Positions 25,929 through 34,360 of a stretch of 64,000 nucleotides of DNA are shown here, one piece after another. Positions within the stretch are counted from its first letter, which is position 1, and each line of letters opens with the position of its first letter. This DNA comes from Deltaproteobacteria bacterium (GTDB lineage Bacteria; Desulfobacterota_D; UBA1144; Nemesobacterales; UBA2774). The stretch is taken from positions 1-64,000 of the forward strand of contig JAVKFU010000009.1 of assembly GCA_040223695.1 (NCBI GenBank), written 5' to 3'. The notes beneath the pieces were generated by a model. That model had not been told where the DNA came from and made no database searches. It saw only the letters and a program-made list of their open reading frames with translations. The position numbers were made by a program, and so were the translations under genes.

Positions 25929-27134
25929 ATGATGTTTTTGGATTTTTTTCTACTGCTTAAAAATGACGGCATTCCGGTTACGATAAGGGAGTATCTCACC
26001 TTCCTTGAGGCCCTGGACGAGGGCATAGCCGAGTACAGCGTCGATGATTTCTACTTCCTGAGCCGAACCACGCTTATCAAGCACGAGCATCATCTGGACA
26101 GGTTCGACCTACTTTTCGGATATTACTTCGAGGGGGTGGAGAAAATCGACACGGAAGATTTCATTAAAATCCCCGAGGAGTGGCTCCGCAAGAGCTTCGT
26201 AAACGCCCTGACCGAGGAAGAGAAGAAAATGATAAAAGCCATGGGCGGGCTTGATAAAATCCTCGAACGGCTTAAAGAGCTCATGGAGAAGCAGAAGAAA
26301 AAGCACCAGGGCGGAAACAAATGGATAGGCACGGGAGGGACATCTCCATTCGGAGCTTACGGCTACAATCCCGAGGGGATAAGGATAGGGCAGGAGGAGA
26401 GCAGGCACAGAAGGGCGGTCAAGGTCTGGGACAAGAGAGAGTTCCGCGATCTGGACGACGGAGTGGAGCTTCAGACGAGGAATATGAAGATGGCGCTCAG
26501 GAGACTCCGCATATTGACCCGGGAGGGAGTGGACGAGGAGCTCGACCTCGATAAGACTATCGACAGGACGTCGAAGAACGCAGGACTGCTCGAGCTTGAG
26601 ATGGTTCCTGCCAAGAAGAACAATGTTAAGGTGCTCCTCTTTCTCGATATCGGGGGTTCGATGGACGACCATATCGAGCTCTGCTCAAGACTGTTCTCGG
26701 CGGCCAGGTACGAGTTCAAGCATTTGGAGTACTACTATTTTCACAACTGCCTATACGAGTTTGTCTGGAAAAACAACCAAAGGAGATGGCAGGAAGCCAT
26801 TCCCACCTTCGAAGTTCTTCATACGTACAACAGCGATTACAAGGTAATCATGGTGGGTGACGCTTCAATGTCCCCTTACGAGCTGCTCTACCCGAACGGC
26901 AGCGTCGAGCACAATAACGACGAGTCCGGCTTCGTCTGGCTCGAGCGGCTCAAGACTCAATACCCCGACATTGTCTGGCTTAACCCCGTGCCCGTCCAGC
27001 AGTGGCGTTACACGGAGTCTATCGGCATGGTGAGGGAATTTATGGACGACCGCATGTTCCCCCTTACTCTGTCCGGGCTTCAGCAGGCAATCAAGGCGCT
27101 TAAAAACAAGAAAGTGAAATTTGACCAGCACTGA
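25929..27134 (+). CDS. CoxE-like VWA-domain protein
   Basis: A 401-residue partner of the MoxR ATPase. The N-terminal part is helical, followed by a Lys/Gln-rich and Gly-rich linker (about 118-150) and a C-terminal von Willebrand factor A domain. Its metal-ion-dependent adhesion site reads FLDIGGSMDD, with the DxGxS motif at 240-244; a later VGDASM segment supplies the second acidic site. The N-terminal frame (FLLLKNDGIPVTIREYLTFLEAL) is typical of the CoxE-like family. It is cytoplasmic, with no signal. The pair probably forms a MoxR-VWA activation complex; the client is unknown. Confidence 0.9.
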   Translation: MMFLDFFLLLKNDGIPVTIREYLTFLEALDEGIAEYSVDDFYFLSRTTLIKHEHHLDRFDLLFGYYFEGVEKIDTEDFIKIPEEWLRKSFVNALTEEEKKMIKAMGGLDKILERLKELMEKQKKKHQGGNKWIGTGGTSPFGAYGYNPEGIRIGQEESRHRRAVKVWDKREFRDLDDGVELQTRNMKMALRRLRILTREGVDEELDLDKTIDRTSKNAGLLELEMVPAKKNNVKVLLFLDIGGSMDDHIELCSRLFSAARYEFKHLEYYYFHNCLYEFVWKNNQRRWQEAIPTFEVLHTYNSDYKVIMVGDASMSPYELLYPNGSVEHNNDESGFVWLERLKTQYPDIVWLNPVPVQQWRYTESIGMVREFMDDRMFPLTLSGLQQAIKALKNKKVKFDQH

Positions 27135-27165
27135 TCTGCTTTAAGCACTATGTTCTTCAAAACTG

Positions 27166-27624
27166 ATGATCCGCGCAATAGACCATATTAACTTCGTCGT
27201 TTCAAACCTCGAAAAATCCGTCAAGTTCTACACAGAGCTTCTCGGTTTTAAAGAGTCCAAAAGGGCGCACCTGGAAGGGGACTGGATAGAGTCTATCGTG
27301 GGCCTGAAAGGGGTTGTCGCGGACGTGGCATTTATTATAGCGCCTGCCGGCGAGCCGAGAATAGAGCTGCTGTGCTATAAGACTCCAACGGGAGAAGCAC
27401 TGCCCGCTAACTCCCTCGCCAACACTATCGGAATAAGGCATCTGGCTCTCAGGGTGGACGACATAAACGGCATGGCTGAGAAACTGAAAAATGCCGGGGT
27501 CAGGCTTCTGAGCGACCCCGTCGTAGTTCCCGAGACGGTTGTCACTCACGACGCCGGACACAAGATGCTTTGCTACTTCCATGACCCCGATGGTGTGCTT
27601 CTCGAAATCACCGAATATAAATAG
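27166..27624 (+). CDS. VOC-family (glyoxalase/dioxygenase-like) protein
   Basis: A 152-residue single-copy vicinal oxygen chelate protein. It has two beta-alpha-beta-beta-beta modules, with metal-ligand candidates His at DHINFVVSNLEKSV (near residue 6), Glu in RIELLCYK, His in GIRHLALRVDD, and a C-terminal Glu in LLEITEY. The FHDPDGVLLEITE ending is typical of methylmalonyl-CoA epimerase, glyoxalase I and related enzymes. The substrate cannot be chosen from sequence. It starts 31 nt after the VWA gene and is convergent with the CPBP protease gene, 13 nt away. Confidence 0.85.
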   Translation: MIRAIDHINFVVSNLEKSVKFYTELLGFKESKRAHLEGDWIESIVGLKGVVADVAFIIAPAGEPRIELLCYKTPTGEALPANSLANTIGIRHLALRVDDINGMAEKLKNAGVRLLSDPVVVPETVVTHDAGHKMLCYFHDPDGVLLEITEYK

Positions 27625-27637
27625 CCCGTGAGTTGAT

Positions 27638-28273
27638 TCACAGGAAGCTGATGAAAGCCTTGTTCGAGACGTTGATCACAAGGTGCATTATATAGGCGGG
27701 CCAGAACGAGTTTCCCCTGTAGCAGATATAACCCCAGACGATGCCGCTCAGTATGGTGCTTATGGTTTCGATCTCGGGCTTTCCGATATGAAGGAGCGCG
27801 AAAGGGATCATCTGAATCAGAATGCTTCCCTCCCTGAATTTGTCCTTTAGACCGAAGAGCATGAATCCGCGGAATAAAAACTCCCACCCCAGGAAATAGA
27901 CCGCCATCTGAACCGCGTACCATGCAAATTCTGTATGCCGCTTTGTATAGTATCTTTGTACCGATGACACGTCCGATGCCAAATAGAGTATCGGGATTGC
28001 TATTAGGAGGAATATCAACGCGTAAGCCGACCATAGCCTTACGTTTCCAATCCTGAGGCCGAAGTTGAGGGGATTCTTCCTCAGCACTATTAAAATCGTG
28101 GCTATCGGCAGAGCGGCAAAATAGATCAGAGAGCTTACCCAGAAGCTCCCTATTTGATGGTACTCATTGAGTATCATAAAGAGAGTGGCCGATGCGACGA
28201 CGATTATTTCGGAAGAATAGGTAACGAGGAAGCTTCTCAGATTCTTGAGGTCGGAGGGGAATGAGTCGGACAT
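27638..28273 (-). CDS. CPBP-family intramembrane metalloprotease
   Basis: A 211-residue membrane protein of the CPBP/Abi (CAAX protease) family with about six helices. The metalloprotease motifs are WEFLFRG (130-136) in place of the usual EExxxRG, F-A-L-L-H in PFALLHIG, and HLVIN near the C-terminus. The first Glu of the pair is Trp130, while Glu131 and Arg135 are kept. Bacterial members act in bacteriocin immunity, membrane protein processing or unknown roles. It is the last gene of a minus-strand run, 73 nt downstream of the thioredoxin-like gene. Confidence 0.85.
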   Translation of the reverse strand: MSDSFPSDLKNLRSFLVTYSSEIIVVASATLFMILNEYHQIGSFWVSSLIYFAALPIATILIVLRKNPLNFGLRIGNVRLWSAYALIFLLIAIPILYLASDVSSVQRYYTKRHTEFAWYAVQMAVYFLGWEFLFRGFMLFGLKDKFREGSILIQMIPFALLHIGKPEIETISTILSGIVWGYICYRGNSFWPAYIMHLVINVSNKAFISFL

Positions 28274-28346
28274 GGCTTAATACTGATTGAAACTTTAAGC
28301 CGGGTCAAATTGAGAAATCATACGGGGTATTCAATAAAACAGAAAG

Positions 28347-28931
28347 TCAGTCTGTTCTGGATATTGCTCTCATGGTTTCGTTCGTTATGGCGGGTCCCCT
28401 CTCGATGAATTCCCCCTCCGGGCCGTAAATAATGAAATACGGCAGCGAAGGCAAATTGTAGTATTTCGGGAGAGGATTCTCCCAGTTGATAATATCTATC
28501 TCCCTGAGGGCGAGTGTGTCGCCGTCTCGCGCGAATTCTTCGAGCTTCGGTTTTAGTGTCTTACATGGCGCGCACCAGTCGGCGTAAAACATGAAGGCAG
28601 TATATTTGCCCGGCTCAATATAATCTATAACATTGATCAGTCTTCCCCTGCTGATTATTTTTACCTTATCGTAGCTGCCGTGCTGCTGCTCGTAGTCGTA
28701 ACCGTCATGCGTGCTCGACGGGGGAGTGGAGTCGGTGTCGGTTCGCGATTTTGCTTCGCTCTTTATAATCTCGCTTTTGTGCCCGGAAGGGCAGGGGCTT
28801 GTCTTATAAGTCACACTGCCTTCTTCGTCCGTACACATATAGGTATCCGAAAGCGCATCGAACGGTTGCGAAGATAATAAGAGGAGAATTATGCTGATGC
28901 GGCATATGGTTTCGATTGCAAGGTCTTTCAT
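28347..28931 (-). CDS. Exported DUF4124-thioredoxin fusion protein
   Basis: A 194-residue secreted protein. After a signal peptide (about 1-29) comes a DUF4124-like segment (about 30-55; MCTDEEGSVTYKTSPCPSG, with one cysteine pair), a low-complexity linker, and a thioredoxin domain whose active site is DWCAPC (Cys120, Cys123). The cis-Pro is expected in LPSLPYFIIY. It is probably a periplasmic thiol-disulfide oxidoreductase. DUF4124 occurs in small cell-envelope proteins and its own role is unknown. dsbB is in the window but 8 kb away on the other strand. Confidence 0.85.
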   Translation of the reverse strand: MKDLAIETICRISIILLLLSSQPFDALSDTYMCTDEEGSVTYKTSPCPSGHKSEIIKSEAKSRTDTDSTPPSSTHDGYDYEQQHGSYDKVKIISRGRLINVIDYIEPGKYTAFMFYADWCAPCKTLKPKLEEFARDGDTLALREIDIINWENPLPKYYNLPSLPYFIIYGPEGEFIERGPAITNETMRAISRTD

Positions 28932-29027
28932 CTGAAGCGTCCTGTTGATTGATACCCGGTCTAACTATACATTTATAAAGATGTGTAACGATAATTGTGT
29001 TGAATTCAGGCGTACCGGTTTACGCTC

Positions 29028-29909
29028 TCAGTCAAAAATGAGAGTCCTGTTTCCATAGACGAGTATCATCCTTTTCAGGTGGTACCAGATCGCCTGCGAA
29101 AGGACTACCTTTTCCAGGTCCCTTCCCTTCCTGACCAGATCCTCAATACTGTCCTTATGGGATACGCGTACGACGTTTTGTTCTATTATCGGCCCCGCGT
29201 CGAGATCGGCTGTGACGTAATGGCTTGTCGCGCCGATAATTTTGACCCCTCTCTCATAAGCCGAGTGGTAGGGCCGCGCGCCCGGGAAAGCCGGAAGGAA
29301 GGAATGGTGGATATTGATTATCCTGTTCTGATAGTGGCTTACGAAATCCTCGCTCAGAATCTGCATATATCTTGCGAGGACGACGAAGTCTATCTCATAT
29401 TCCCTCAGAAGGTCGAGCTGCTTTTTCTCCGCGGCCTTTTTGTCCTCTTTCACATTCGGGGTAACGTGAAAATCGATCCCGAATGTCTTTGCTATCGGCT
29501 CCAGATCGCCGTGGTTACTGATAATGAGCGGCACCTCGACTTTCCATTCATCCGGATGGCATCGGGACAGTATGTCGTGGAGGCAATGAGGGAGCGTGGA
29601 GACGAAGATAGCCATCCGTGGGGTGTAGTCTGAGAAATAGAGATTCCACTTCATTCCGAATTTCTCCGCTATTAAGGTCTGGAAGTACTCCCCGATCTTC
29701 CCGGCTGGAATCGAAAAGTTAGTAAGATCCCATTCCACACGCATGAAGAACACCTTTTCCTGAGTATCCACGTGCTGATCGAGATATATGATGTTGCCGT
29801 CGTTCTTGAATATGAACTCCGTAATCGCGGCGACAAGCCCCTTCTTGTCCGGGCAGTGAATTAACAGTATTGCGGAGGGGCTTTGCTCTATATTGTTTTC
29901 TATGCTCAT
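29028..29909 (-). CDS. purU: Formyltetrahydrofolate deformylase
   Basis: A 293-residue enzyme hydrolysing 10-formyl-THF to formate and THF, balancing one-carbon pools and supplying formate for purine synthesis. An N-terminal ACT domain (about 12-95) is followed by a formyltransferase-type catalytic domain with the Asn/His/Asp centre: INIHHSFLPAFPGA and TADLDAGPIIEQ. The length (E. coli PurU, about 280) and layout fit. It sits in the minus-strand run between a zincin-like gene (28 nt upstream) and the thioredoxin-like gene. Confidence 0.95.
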   Translation of the reverse strand: MSIENNIEQSPSAILLIHCPDKKGLVAAITEFIFKNDGNIIYLDQHVDTQEKVFFMRVEWDLTNFSIPAGKIGEYFQTLIAEKFGMKWNLYFSDYTPRMAIFVSTLPHCLHDILSRCHPDEWKVEVPLIISNHGDLEPIAKTFGIDFHVTPNVKEDKKAAEKKQLDLLREYEIDFVVLARYMQILSEDFVSHYQNRIINIHHSFLPAFPGARPYHSAYERGVKIIGATSHYVTADLDAGPIIEQNVVRVSHKDSIEDLVRKGRDLEKVVLSQAIWYHLKRMILVYGNRTLIFD

Positions 29910-29937
29910 TTATTTATTTTCCGGCTTGTAAATAGAT

Positions 29938-30309
29938 TCAGTCCCTTCCCATAAGCTCGTAGATCTCATCATCGGACAAGCCGAAGTAATGAGCGATCTC
30001 ATGCTTGAGAACTTCATTTATCCTCTCTTCGATTTCCCTGTCGTTCCTGCAAACCTTTTCAATGTCTTTTTGAAAAAGCACTATTTCATCGGGGAGCCTC
30101 ACGCCCTGCCAGACGCTTCTCAGGTGAAGCGGGGTTCCCCTGTAAAGACCTAGCAGGAGGCTGTCGCCCCGTACTTTAAGCTTTTCCAGATCGTCCCTGG
30201 TGGGATAGTCCTCTACTCTTATAACGACGTTATCGATTTTTTTCTTAAATTCTTCGGGAATTCTCTCGTAAGCCTTATCTACCAGTTCTTCAAACTTTTT
30301 TCTATTCAA
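29938..30309 (-). CDS. Small zincin-like metallopeptidase
   Basis: A 123-residue cytoplasmic protein of the small HExxH zincin family found widely in bacteria. The zinc motif HEIAHYFGLSDDE is near the C-terminus (His103, Glu104, His107), followed by the family's characteristic G-L-S-D-D-E. Its natural substrate is unknown and activity is inferred from the motif alone. It is probably co-transcribed with purU, whose start is 28 nt downstream. Confidence 0.85.
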   Translation of the reverse strand: MNRKKFEELVDKAYERIPEEFKKKIDNVVIRVEDYPTRDDLEKLKVRGDSLLLGLYRGTPLHLRSVWQGVRLPDEIVLFQKDIEKVCRNDREIEERINEVLKHEIAHYFGLSDDEIYELMGRD

Positions 30310-30413
30310 ATCAGTTGGGCGGTATCCGTTCGGGAATTTATAGTTGTAGTAATATTATAATAAGACGGAGCAGCTTTCAATCAGAATTAATTCGGAATTG
30401 AATTTGATTCGGT

Positions 30414-31022
30414 TTAATTATCCCCTGATCCGTTTTGCCTGTAATTCTCGACGAAGCTTATGACCTGCGGGAAAAATTCATGGAAGCTGTCCTCGAGCCG
30501 GTCGTAATTCGATTCGATTTCCTCGACCGCGCCCGCGAGTGTGTTTTCCCTGTTAAAACGTCTCCTGAGCCTGCCGGAGATTCTGTCGAGAGTCCTGCCT
30601 ATTCCGTCAAGCTCCCTGTATGATCCGAGCCAGTCCTCGTCAATCATCCTGGGGAGAAAATACTGAAGTTTCTCAGGAAGAATTTCTCTGTGCCTCATTA
30701 AAAGCTCGTACGTATTTCCTATGAAGCCGGTTAATTCCGAACTTGAGTAGTCGGACCAGTTCTTTGCGAGGAAATGATCGAAAGTGAGGTCGATAATGAC
30801 TCCGGCGAACCTGCGCCTCTCAGCGCCTATCATTCTTTTACTGGTGAGAAAATTTTCGTGGGAGTCCGTGAAGAGATCGACTTTCCTGTGAGTCTTTATC
30901 CCTTTGATTATCTCAGGCCCGTATTCGTCCCTTAGCGGGCCCTTGACGAAATCTCCGAGCAGATTGCCGAGAATCGACTCGTCCGAGTCCTCGGCCAGAT
31001 ATAAGTGCGCCAGATAGTTCAT
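30414..31022 (-). CDS. acpH: ACP phosphodiesterase-like protein (AcpH/DUF479)
   Basis: A 202-residue protein. AcpH removes the 4'-phosphopantetheine arm from acyl carrier protein. Family blocks: NYLAHLYLA at the N-terminus, GNLLGDFVKG, G-I-K-T-H-R-K-V-D-x-F-T-D-S-H, and RRFAGVIIDLTFDHFLAKNW. These supply the His/Asp metal-binding set of the HD-like fold. Length matches the family. Turnover of holo-ACP fits general fatty-acid metabolism, but no fab genes other than the FabG-like reductase are nearby. Confidence 0.9.
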   Translation of the reverse strand: MNYLAHLYLAEDSDESILGNLLGDFVKGPLRDEYGPEIIKGIKTHRKVDLFTDSHENFLTSKRMIGAERRRFAGVIIDLTFDHFLAKNWSDYSSSELTGFIGNTYELLMRHREILPEKLQYFLPRMIDEDWLGSYRELDGIGRTLDRISGRLRRRFNRENTLAGAVEEIESNYDRLEDSFHEFFPQVISFVENYRQNGSGDN

Positions 31023-31107
31023 GATGAATTAACGGGCCTTTTCCTGGTATAGAGCGGCTTGTCCCTGCTATATTGAAACGCCGCTGCGGGGATTTTGACA
31101 GGAATGA

Positions 31108-31560
31108 TTATTTCGATATATCTACCAGCTCCACGTCAAATATCAGTGTCGAGCTTGGCGGAATTACGGGCGGGTATCCCCGTTCACCGTAAGCCAGGTC
31201 CGGAGGTATTATCAATTGACGTTTGCCTCCCACCTTCATGTCTGAAATGCCCTCGTCCCAGCCCTTTATTACCTGTCCCACTCCGAGTACGAACTCGATA
31301 GGCTCCCCTCTTTTTACCGAGCTGTCGAAAACCGTTCCGTCCTCTAATTTTCCCGTGTAGTGGACGCTTACCGTTTGTCCCTTCTCGGGCTTGGTTCCAT
31401 CCCCTTCCTCAATTACTATATATTGCAATCCTGATTCTGTCTTTTCGATTTTGGGTTCCTCCTTTTTTTCGTCTGCGTCCGCATAGAAGCTCACCAGGCT
31501 GGGAGCTATAAATGCCAGTAATAAAAAAACGGCGGTGCTTGTTTTCATAATCTTTGTCAT
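31108..31560 (-). CDS. FKBP-type peptidyl-prolyl isomerase, exported
   Basis: A 150-residue FKBP-fold prolyl isomerase. A signal peptide (about 1-29) is followed by a charged Glu/Lys linker and one FKBP domain with the canonical [16 protein letters not shown] block, VIKGWDEGI and LAYGERG. Putative location: periplasm, where such proteins aid folding. It is the first gene of the minus-strand run acpH to CPBP, and lies 85 nt upstream of acpH. Confidence 0.93.
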   Translation of the reverse strand: MTKIMKTSTAVFLLLAFIAPSLVSFYADADEKKEEPKIEKTESGLQYIVIEEGDGTKPEKGQTVSVHYTGKLEDGTVFDSSVKRGEPIEFVLGVGQVIKGWDEGISDMKVGGKRQLIIPPDLAYGERGYPPVIPPSSTLIFDVELVDISK

Positions 31561-31643
31561 ATAGATGTCTCCGGGGGGCGGGTTATTTTGTCTGTTTACG
31601 CGACTGGGTTATCAATTTACCTGATTTTATTTAACAGAGCTAA

Positions 31644-32061
31644 TTATTTTTGCTCTTGTTGCGGGCCTTCTTCAAATAACGGATTTATGTCTATATAACT
31701 GTAGAGCTTCTGAATCCTGTCGTCCCTTAAGTTATATATATCCGCGAATATCCTTTTTTTCTGCTTGTCTTCGGTCTATATATTCTGTGCGGTTCTGACG
31801 CGGAACGTATATTCTCCAAGCTACATAATGATGCGGTCTTGGTTCTTTCCCGCGTTGTTTATCGAGGAGTTCCCTCTCGGCAATGAGTATATTGAGAGGA
31901 CCGGACAGCGGAAGACGGTCATAACCTGAGTTCTGTTGATCTACGTGAATATTACGACGGCAATAACGTGAATAATTTATATAAGTATACACAGCCTGTT
32001 TGTTAATTCCCCAAATCTCAAAATCCGGAGAATTCACGTTAGAGCCTCCGTTCAGGTGCAA
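31644..32061 (-). pseudogene. Decayed NTF2-like gene (paralogue of 33762-34127)
   Basis: The 3' end, read on the minus strand, encodes FADIYNLRDDRIQKLYSYID and a short tail to a stop at 31644-31646. It closely matches the C-terminus of the intact NTF2-like protein (33762-34127); 51 nt (31671-31721) are identical to 33777-33827. Upstream in the same frame, residues such as I-I-M-stop-L-G-E-Y-T-F still align, but two in-frame stops interrupt the frame. A middle portion (AERELLDKQRGKE-like) survives only in another frame, implying a frameshift as well. The gene is broken and unlikely to make a functional protein. It is separated from the intact paralogue by the beta-helix lipoprotein gene. Confidence 0.7.
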
Positions 32062-32149
32062 ACTAACACCGGGAATATATCTTCCGTGTATTTAACAGTA
32101 GGCTCCATTTTCGGATACTCGGAGTGAGTAGAGAGAGGGGGAGAAAGAA

Positions 32150-33223
32150 TCAACCGCATCCAATGCATATATTGCTGTTCAGGTCCCAGCCGGTAATATC
32201 CCTGTAATTCTGCCAGTCCGAGCGCTTATCGCCATTCCATATCCAGAGGGTGCCTGCAACCCTCCAGATATTATTGTCAACGAAACTGTCCTCTGATTCG
32301 GAATCATAGACCTGAACCGCCGCAAAGTCAGGGAGACTGGTATGGAATTCATTATTTGTAATCGTATTATCTTGACTTTTCCAAATGCCGATAAAAGTCC
32401 AATCAACGTCATCAGTATTCGGCCTTGAGTCACCTATGAATATATTGTTAGTTATCACCGCACCTTCCACGTTGTAGTAGAGAGCTAGTCCCCATGAGTT
32501 GTTCTCAATCAGATTCCCGTCAACCAGCGTATCCGTCATTTTGCTCTGGCAGCCCTGACCGTTCCACTGAATCCCTCTTCCGCCATGGCCGAGAATATAA
32601 TTATTGCGTATAACGATATTATCGATTCCCGAGCACTCGAAGTCGCTCATGTATATACCGTGGCAGTGTTTCGGGGATGACACACCATCGAATTGACATT
32701 CACCTGGATCAACCCCGTTATAAGCTATAGTATTGCTTTCTATAACGATATTGTCGGTAGAAATTATCAATATCCCCTGATAAAGATTATCATGTATGTA
32801 GTTGTTCCTTATGGTGTTATTCCCCTGATAAAACTTCACTCCGTCATATCCGCCTCTTATCTCGAAACCTTCGAGCACTACGTAATTGGCATTAAACTCC
32901 ACACGGTTCCCTCTCTCGGTACCGGGGACAATAACAGGGTTGTGGTCGGGAAAGTTCGCTATCGTAATCGGATTCCCCGGGGCGCCACTCGTCATGATAT
33001 TGATTTTACCCCTGTAAGTTCCGTTCTTAACGAGAATGACCGTGCCCGGTGAAGCGCCGTTCAGGGCCGATTGTATATCCCTGAAATCACCGCCCCCGCT
33101 TGCATCAACTATCCTTTCCGCGGAATCAGGAGTACCTGTAGACGACCCACCACCACTGCACGTGATACACAGAAAATACAATAATAGAACTGAAAAAACC
33201 GAAACTACCCTTTTCATTTGCAT
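32150..33223 (-). CDS. Beta-helix repeat lipoprotein
   Basis: A 357-residue exported protein. A hydrophobic signal (about 5-20) ends near Cys19 or Cys22, followed by Ser/Gly residues, so it is probably a lipoprotein, though the lipobox is imperfect. It is then made of right-handed parallel beta-helix repeats rich in N-x-I and N-N turns (FRDIQSALNGASPG, IVIESNTIAYN, DNIVIRNNYILGHGG). Such folds are common in polysaccharide lyases and glycoside-binding proteins. Catalytic residues cannot be identified from sequence, so enzyme activity is not claimed. It is flanked by an NTF2-like gene and its decayed copy on the same strand. Confidence 0.82.
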   Translation of the reverse strand: MQMKRVVSVFSVLLLYFLCITCSGGGSSTGTPDSAERIVDASGGGDFRDIQSALNGASPGTVILVKNGTYRGKINIMTSGAPGNPITIANFPDHNPVIVPGTERGNRVEFNANYVVLEGFEIRGGYDGVKFYQGNNTIRNNYIHDNLYQGILIISTDNIVIESNTIAYNGVDPGECQFDGVSSPKHCHGIYMSDFECSGIDNIVIRNNYILGHGGRGIQWNGQGCQSKMTDTLVDGNLIENNSWGLALYYNVEGAVITNNIFIGDSRPNTDDVDWTFIGIWKSQDNTITNNEFHTSLPDFAAVQVYDSESEDSFVDNNIWRVAGTLWIWNGDKRSDWQNYRDITGWDLNSNICIGCG

Positions 33224-33761
33224 ATTCCCCCTCGAAGCAAAGCACTTTAAAGCACTACCCTGAAAACTAATCCTTTTATCAAGGCGGAAGAAACACGGTC
33301 TTCATATTTCTCTTTCCAGCCTGATGCCTTACTTCGACCCCCCCATCCGATCGGTTGAATATAATACATCAGGAGTGTCGGAATAACCAAGGGGAAATCG
33401 CAAATTATATAATCGATAGGATGTAATTACTAATCATCACGGCTGGTTAAACAGCCTGCTTGATAGTTGTATTTTGCTGAATAAGGGGATAAGGGGTGAC
33501 AACCGGGGGAAGTACGCGTTACGTGGTTGAAGATCCTCCCAGTTCATGAGACGGGTGGCGTAGACTTATCGCCAATCTGCTCCAAGGATTCACGCTTCCG
33601 AAATTGGTAAGTAATAATGCCCCTAATATAAGTAAGCTAAATCTCGGCTTCAAATTAGCAGTTACGTCTCTCTCGTTTGGTTGGGGTTATTTGTTGTTTG
33701 TCTAGAGTTCGGAGGTTAGATAAAACGTTACTAAAATGTTTGAGCTAATTCGGGTTCTGTT
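33224..33761. other. Gap with no recognisable feature
   Basis: I see no coding frame with protein-like composition, no tRNA and no strong palindrome in these 538 bases. The 3' part is AT-rich. The decayed NTF2-like copy lies on the other side of the beta-helix gene, so this may be relic DNA of the same rearrangement. Confidence 0.5.
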
Positions 33762-34127
33762 TTATGCACTGTCCCGTTCAAATAACGGATTTATGTCTAT
33801 ATAACTGTAGAGCTTCTGAATCCTGTCCTCTTTAAGGTAATAAATGTCCGCGAAAGGCAGGGTTATTTCGCTGTCGTCAAGCCTTGTGAACGTTACCTCC
33901 CCCTGAACTATTATCGAGTCCGGATGAATCCATCTTCTTATGACGTTAAATTTCACCCCTCCGATAAGCTCGAAGAAATCGCCTACCGCCTTTCCTATGG
34001 CCTCTCTTCCGACCAGGGGTTCGTTGTTCCCGTCCTGCAAGATAGCGTCATCGGTCAGAAACTTTATCAACTTGTCCGCGTCTTTAGTTTCAAAAGCGTT
34101 TAAAAATTTATCGAGATTGAAAGCCAT
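33762..34127 (-). CDS. NTF2-like (SnoaL/epoxide hydrolase-like) protein
   Basis: A 121-residue NTF2-fold protein: N-terminal helix FLNAFETKDADKLIKFLTDDA, then L-V-G-R-E-A-I-G-K-A-V-G-D-F-F, and strands ending in FADIYYLKEDRIQKLYSYID. The fold resembles limonene epoxide hydrolase and ketosteroid isomerase relatives; which one, if any, is not clear. It is the intact member of a pair with the pseudogene at 31644-32061. It is unrelated in close sequence to the NTF2-like gene at 10157. Confidence 0.8.
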   Translation of the reverse strand: MAFNLDKFLNAFETKDADKLIKFLTDDAILQDGNNEPLVGREAIGKAVGDFFELIGGVKFNVIRRWIHPDSIIVQGEVTFTRLDDSEITLPFADIYYLKEDRIQKLYSYIDINPLFERDSA

Positions 34128-34283
34128 TATGAATCCCCGGCCAGTAGCGTAACTACTTCTTTTTATCTAATAAACTAACATAACGACAAGCGAATTTCAT
34201 GGTCAGGCTATTTTAAGCCTCGGATTAAGTATATGAGAGTTCGAATGTGCCTGGGCAATCCGATTTGCCGGCGTGTCCGGGGA

Positions 34284-34311
34284 TTGACAACCCCCGTTTA
34301 CCCTGTATTAA
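34284..34311 (+). promoter_or_regulatory. Sigma-70 promoter of the crotonase gene
   Basis: TTGACA (34284-34289), a 16-nt spacer and TATTAA (34306-34311). GAGGAG follows about 40 nt later, just before the ATG at 34361. Confidence 0.5.
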
Positions 34312-34360
34312 TATCAGCTTTACGTAGAGAAGCTCAATTAACCTGTCGAGGAGGAGTCAA

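Noticed and set aside
31732-32061. 109-codon frame as a real gene
   Set aside because: Its C-terminal half is out of frame with clear NTF2-like similarity at the 3' end; it is a fragment of a decayed gene.
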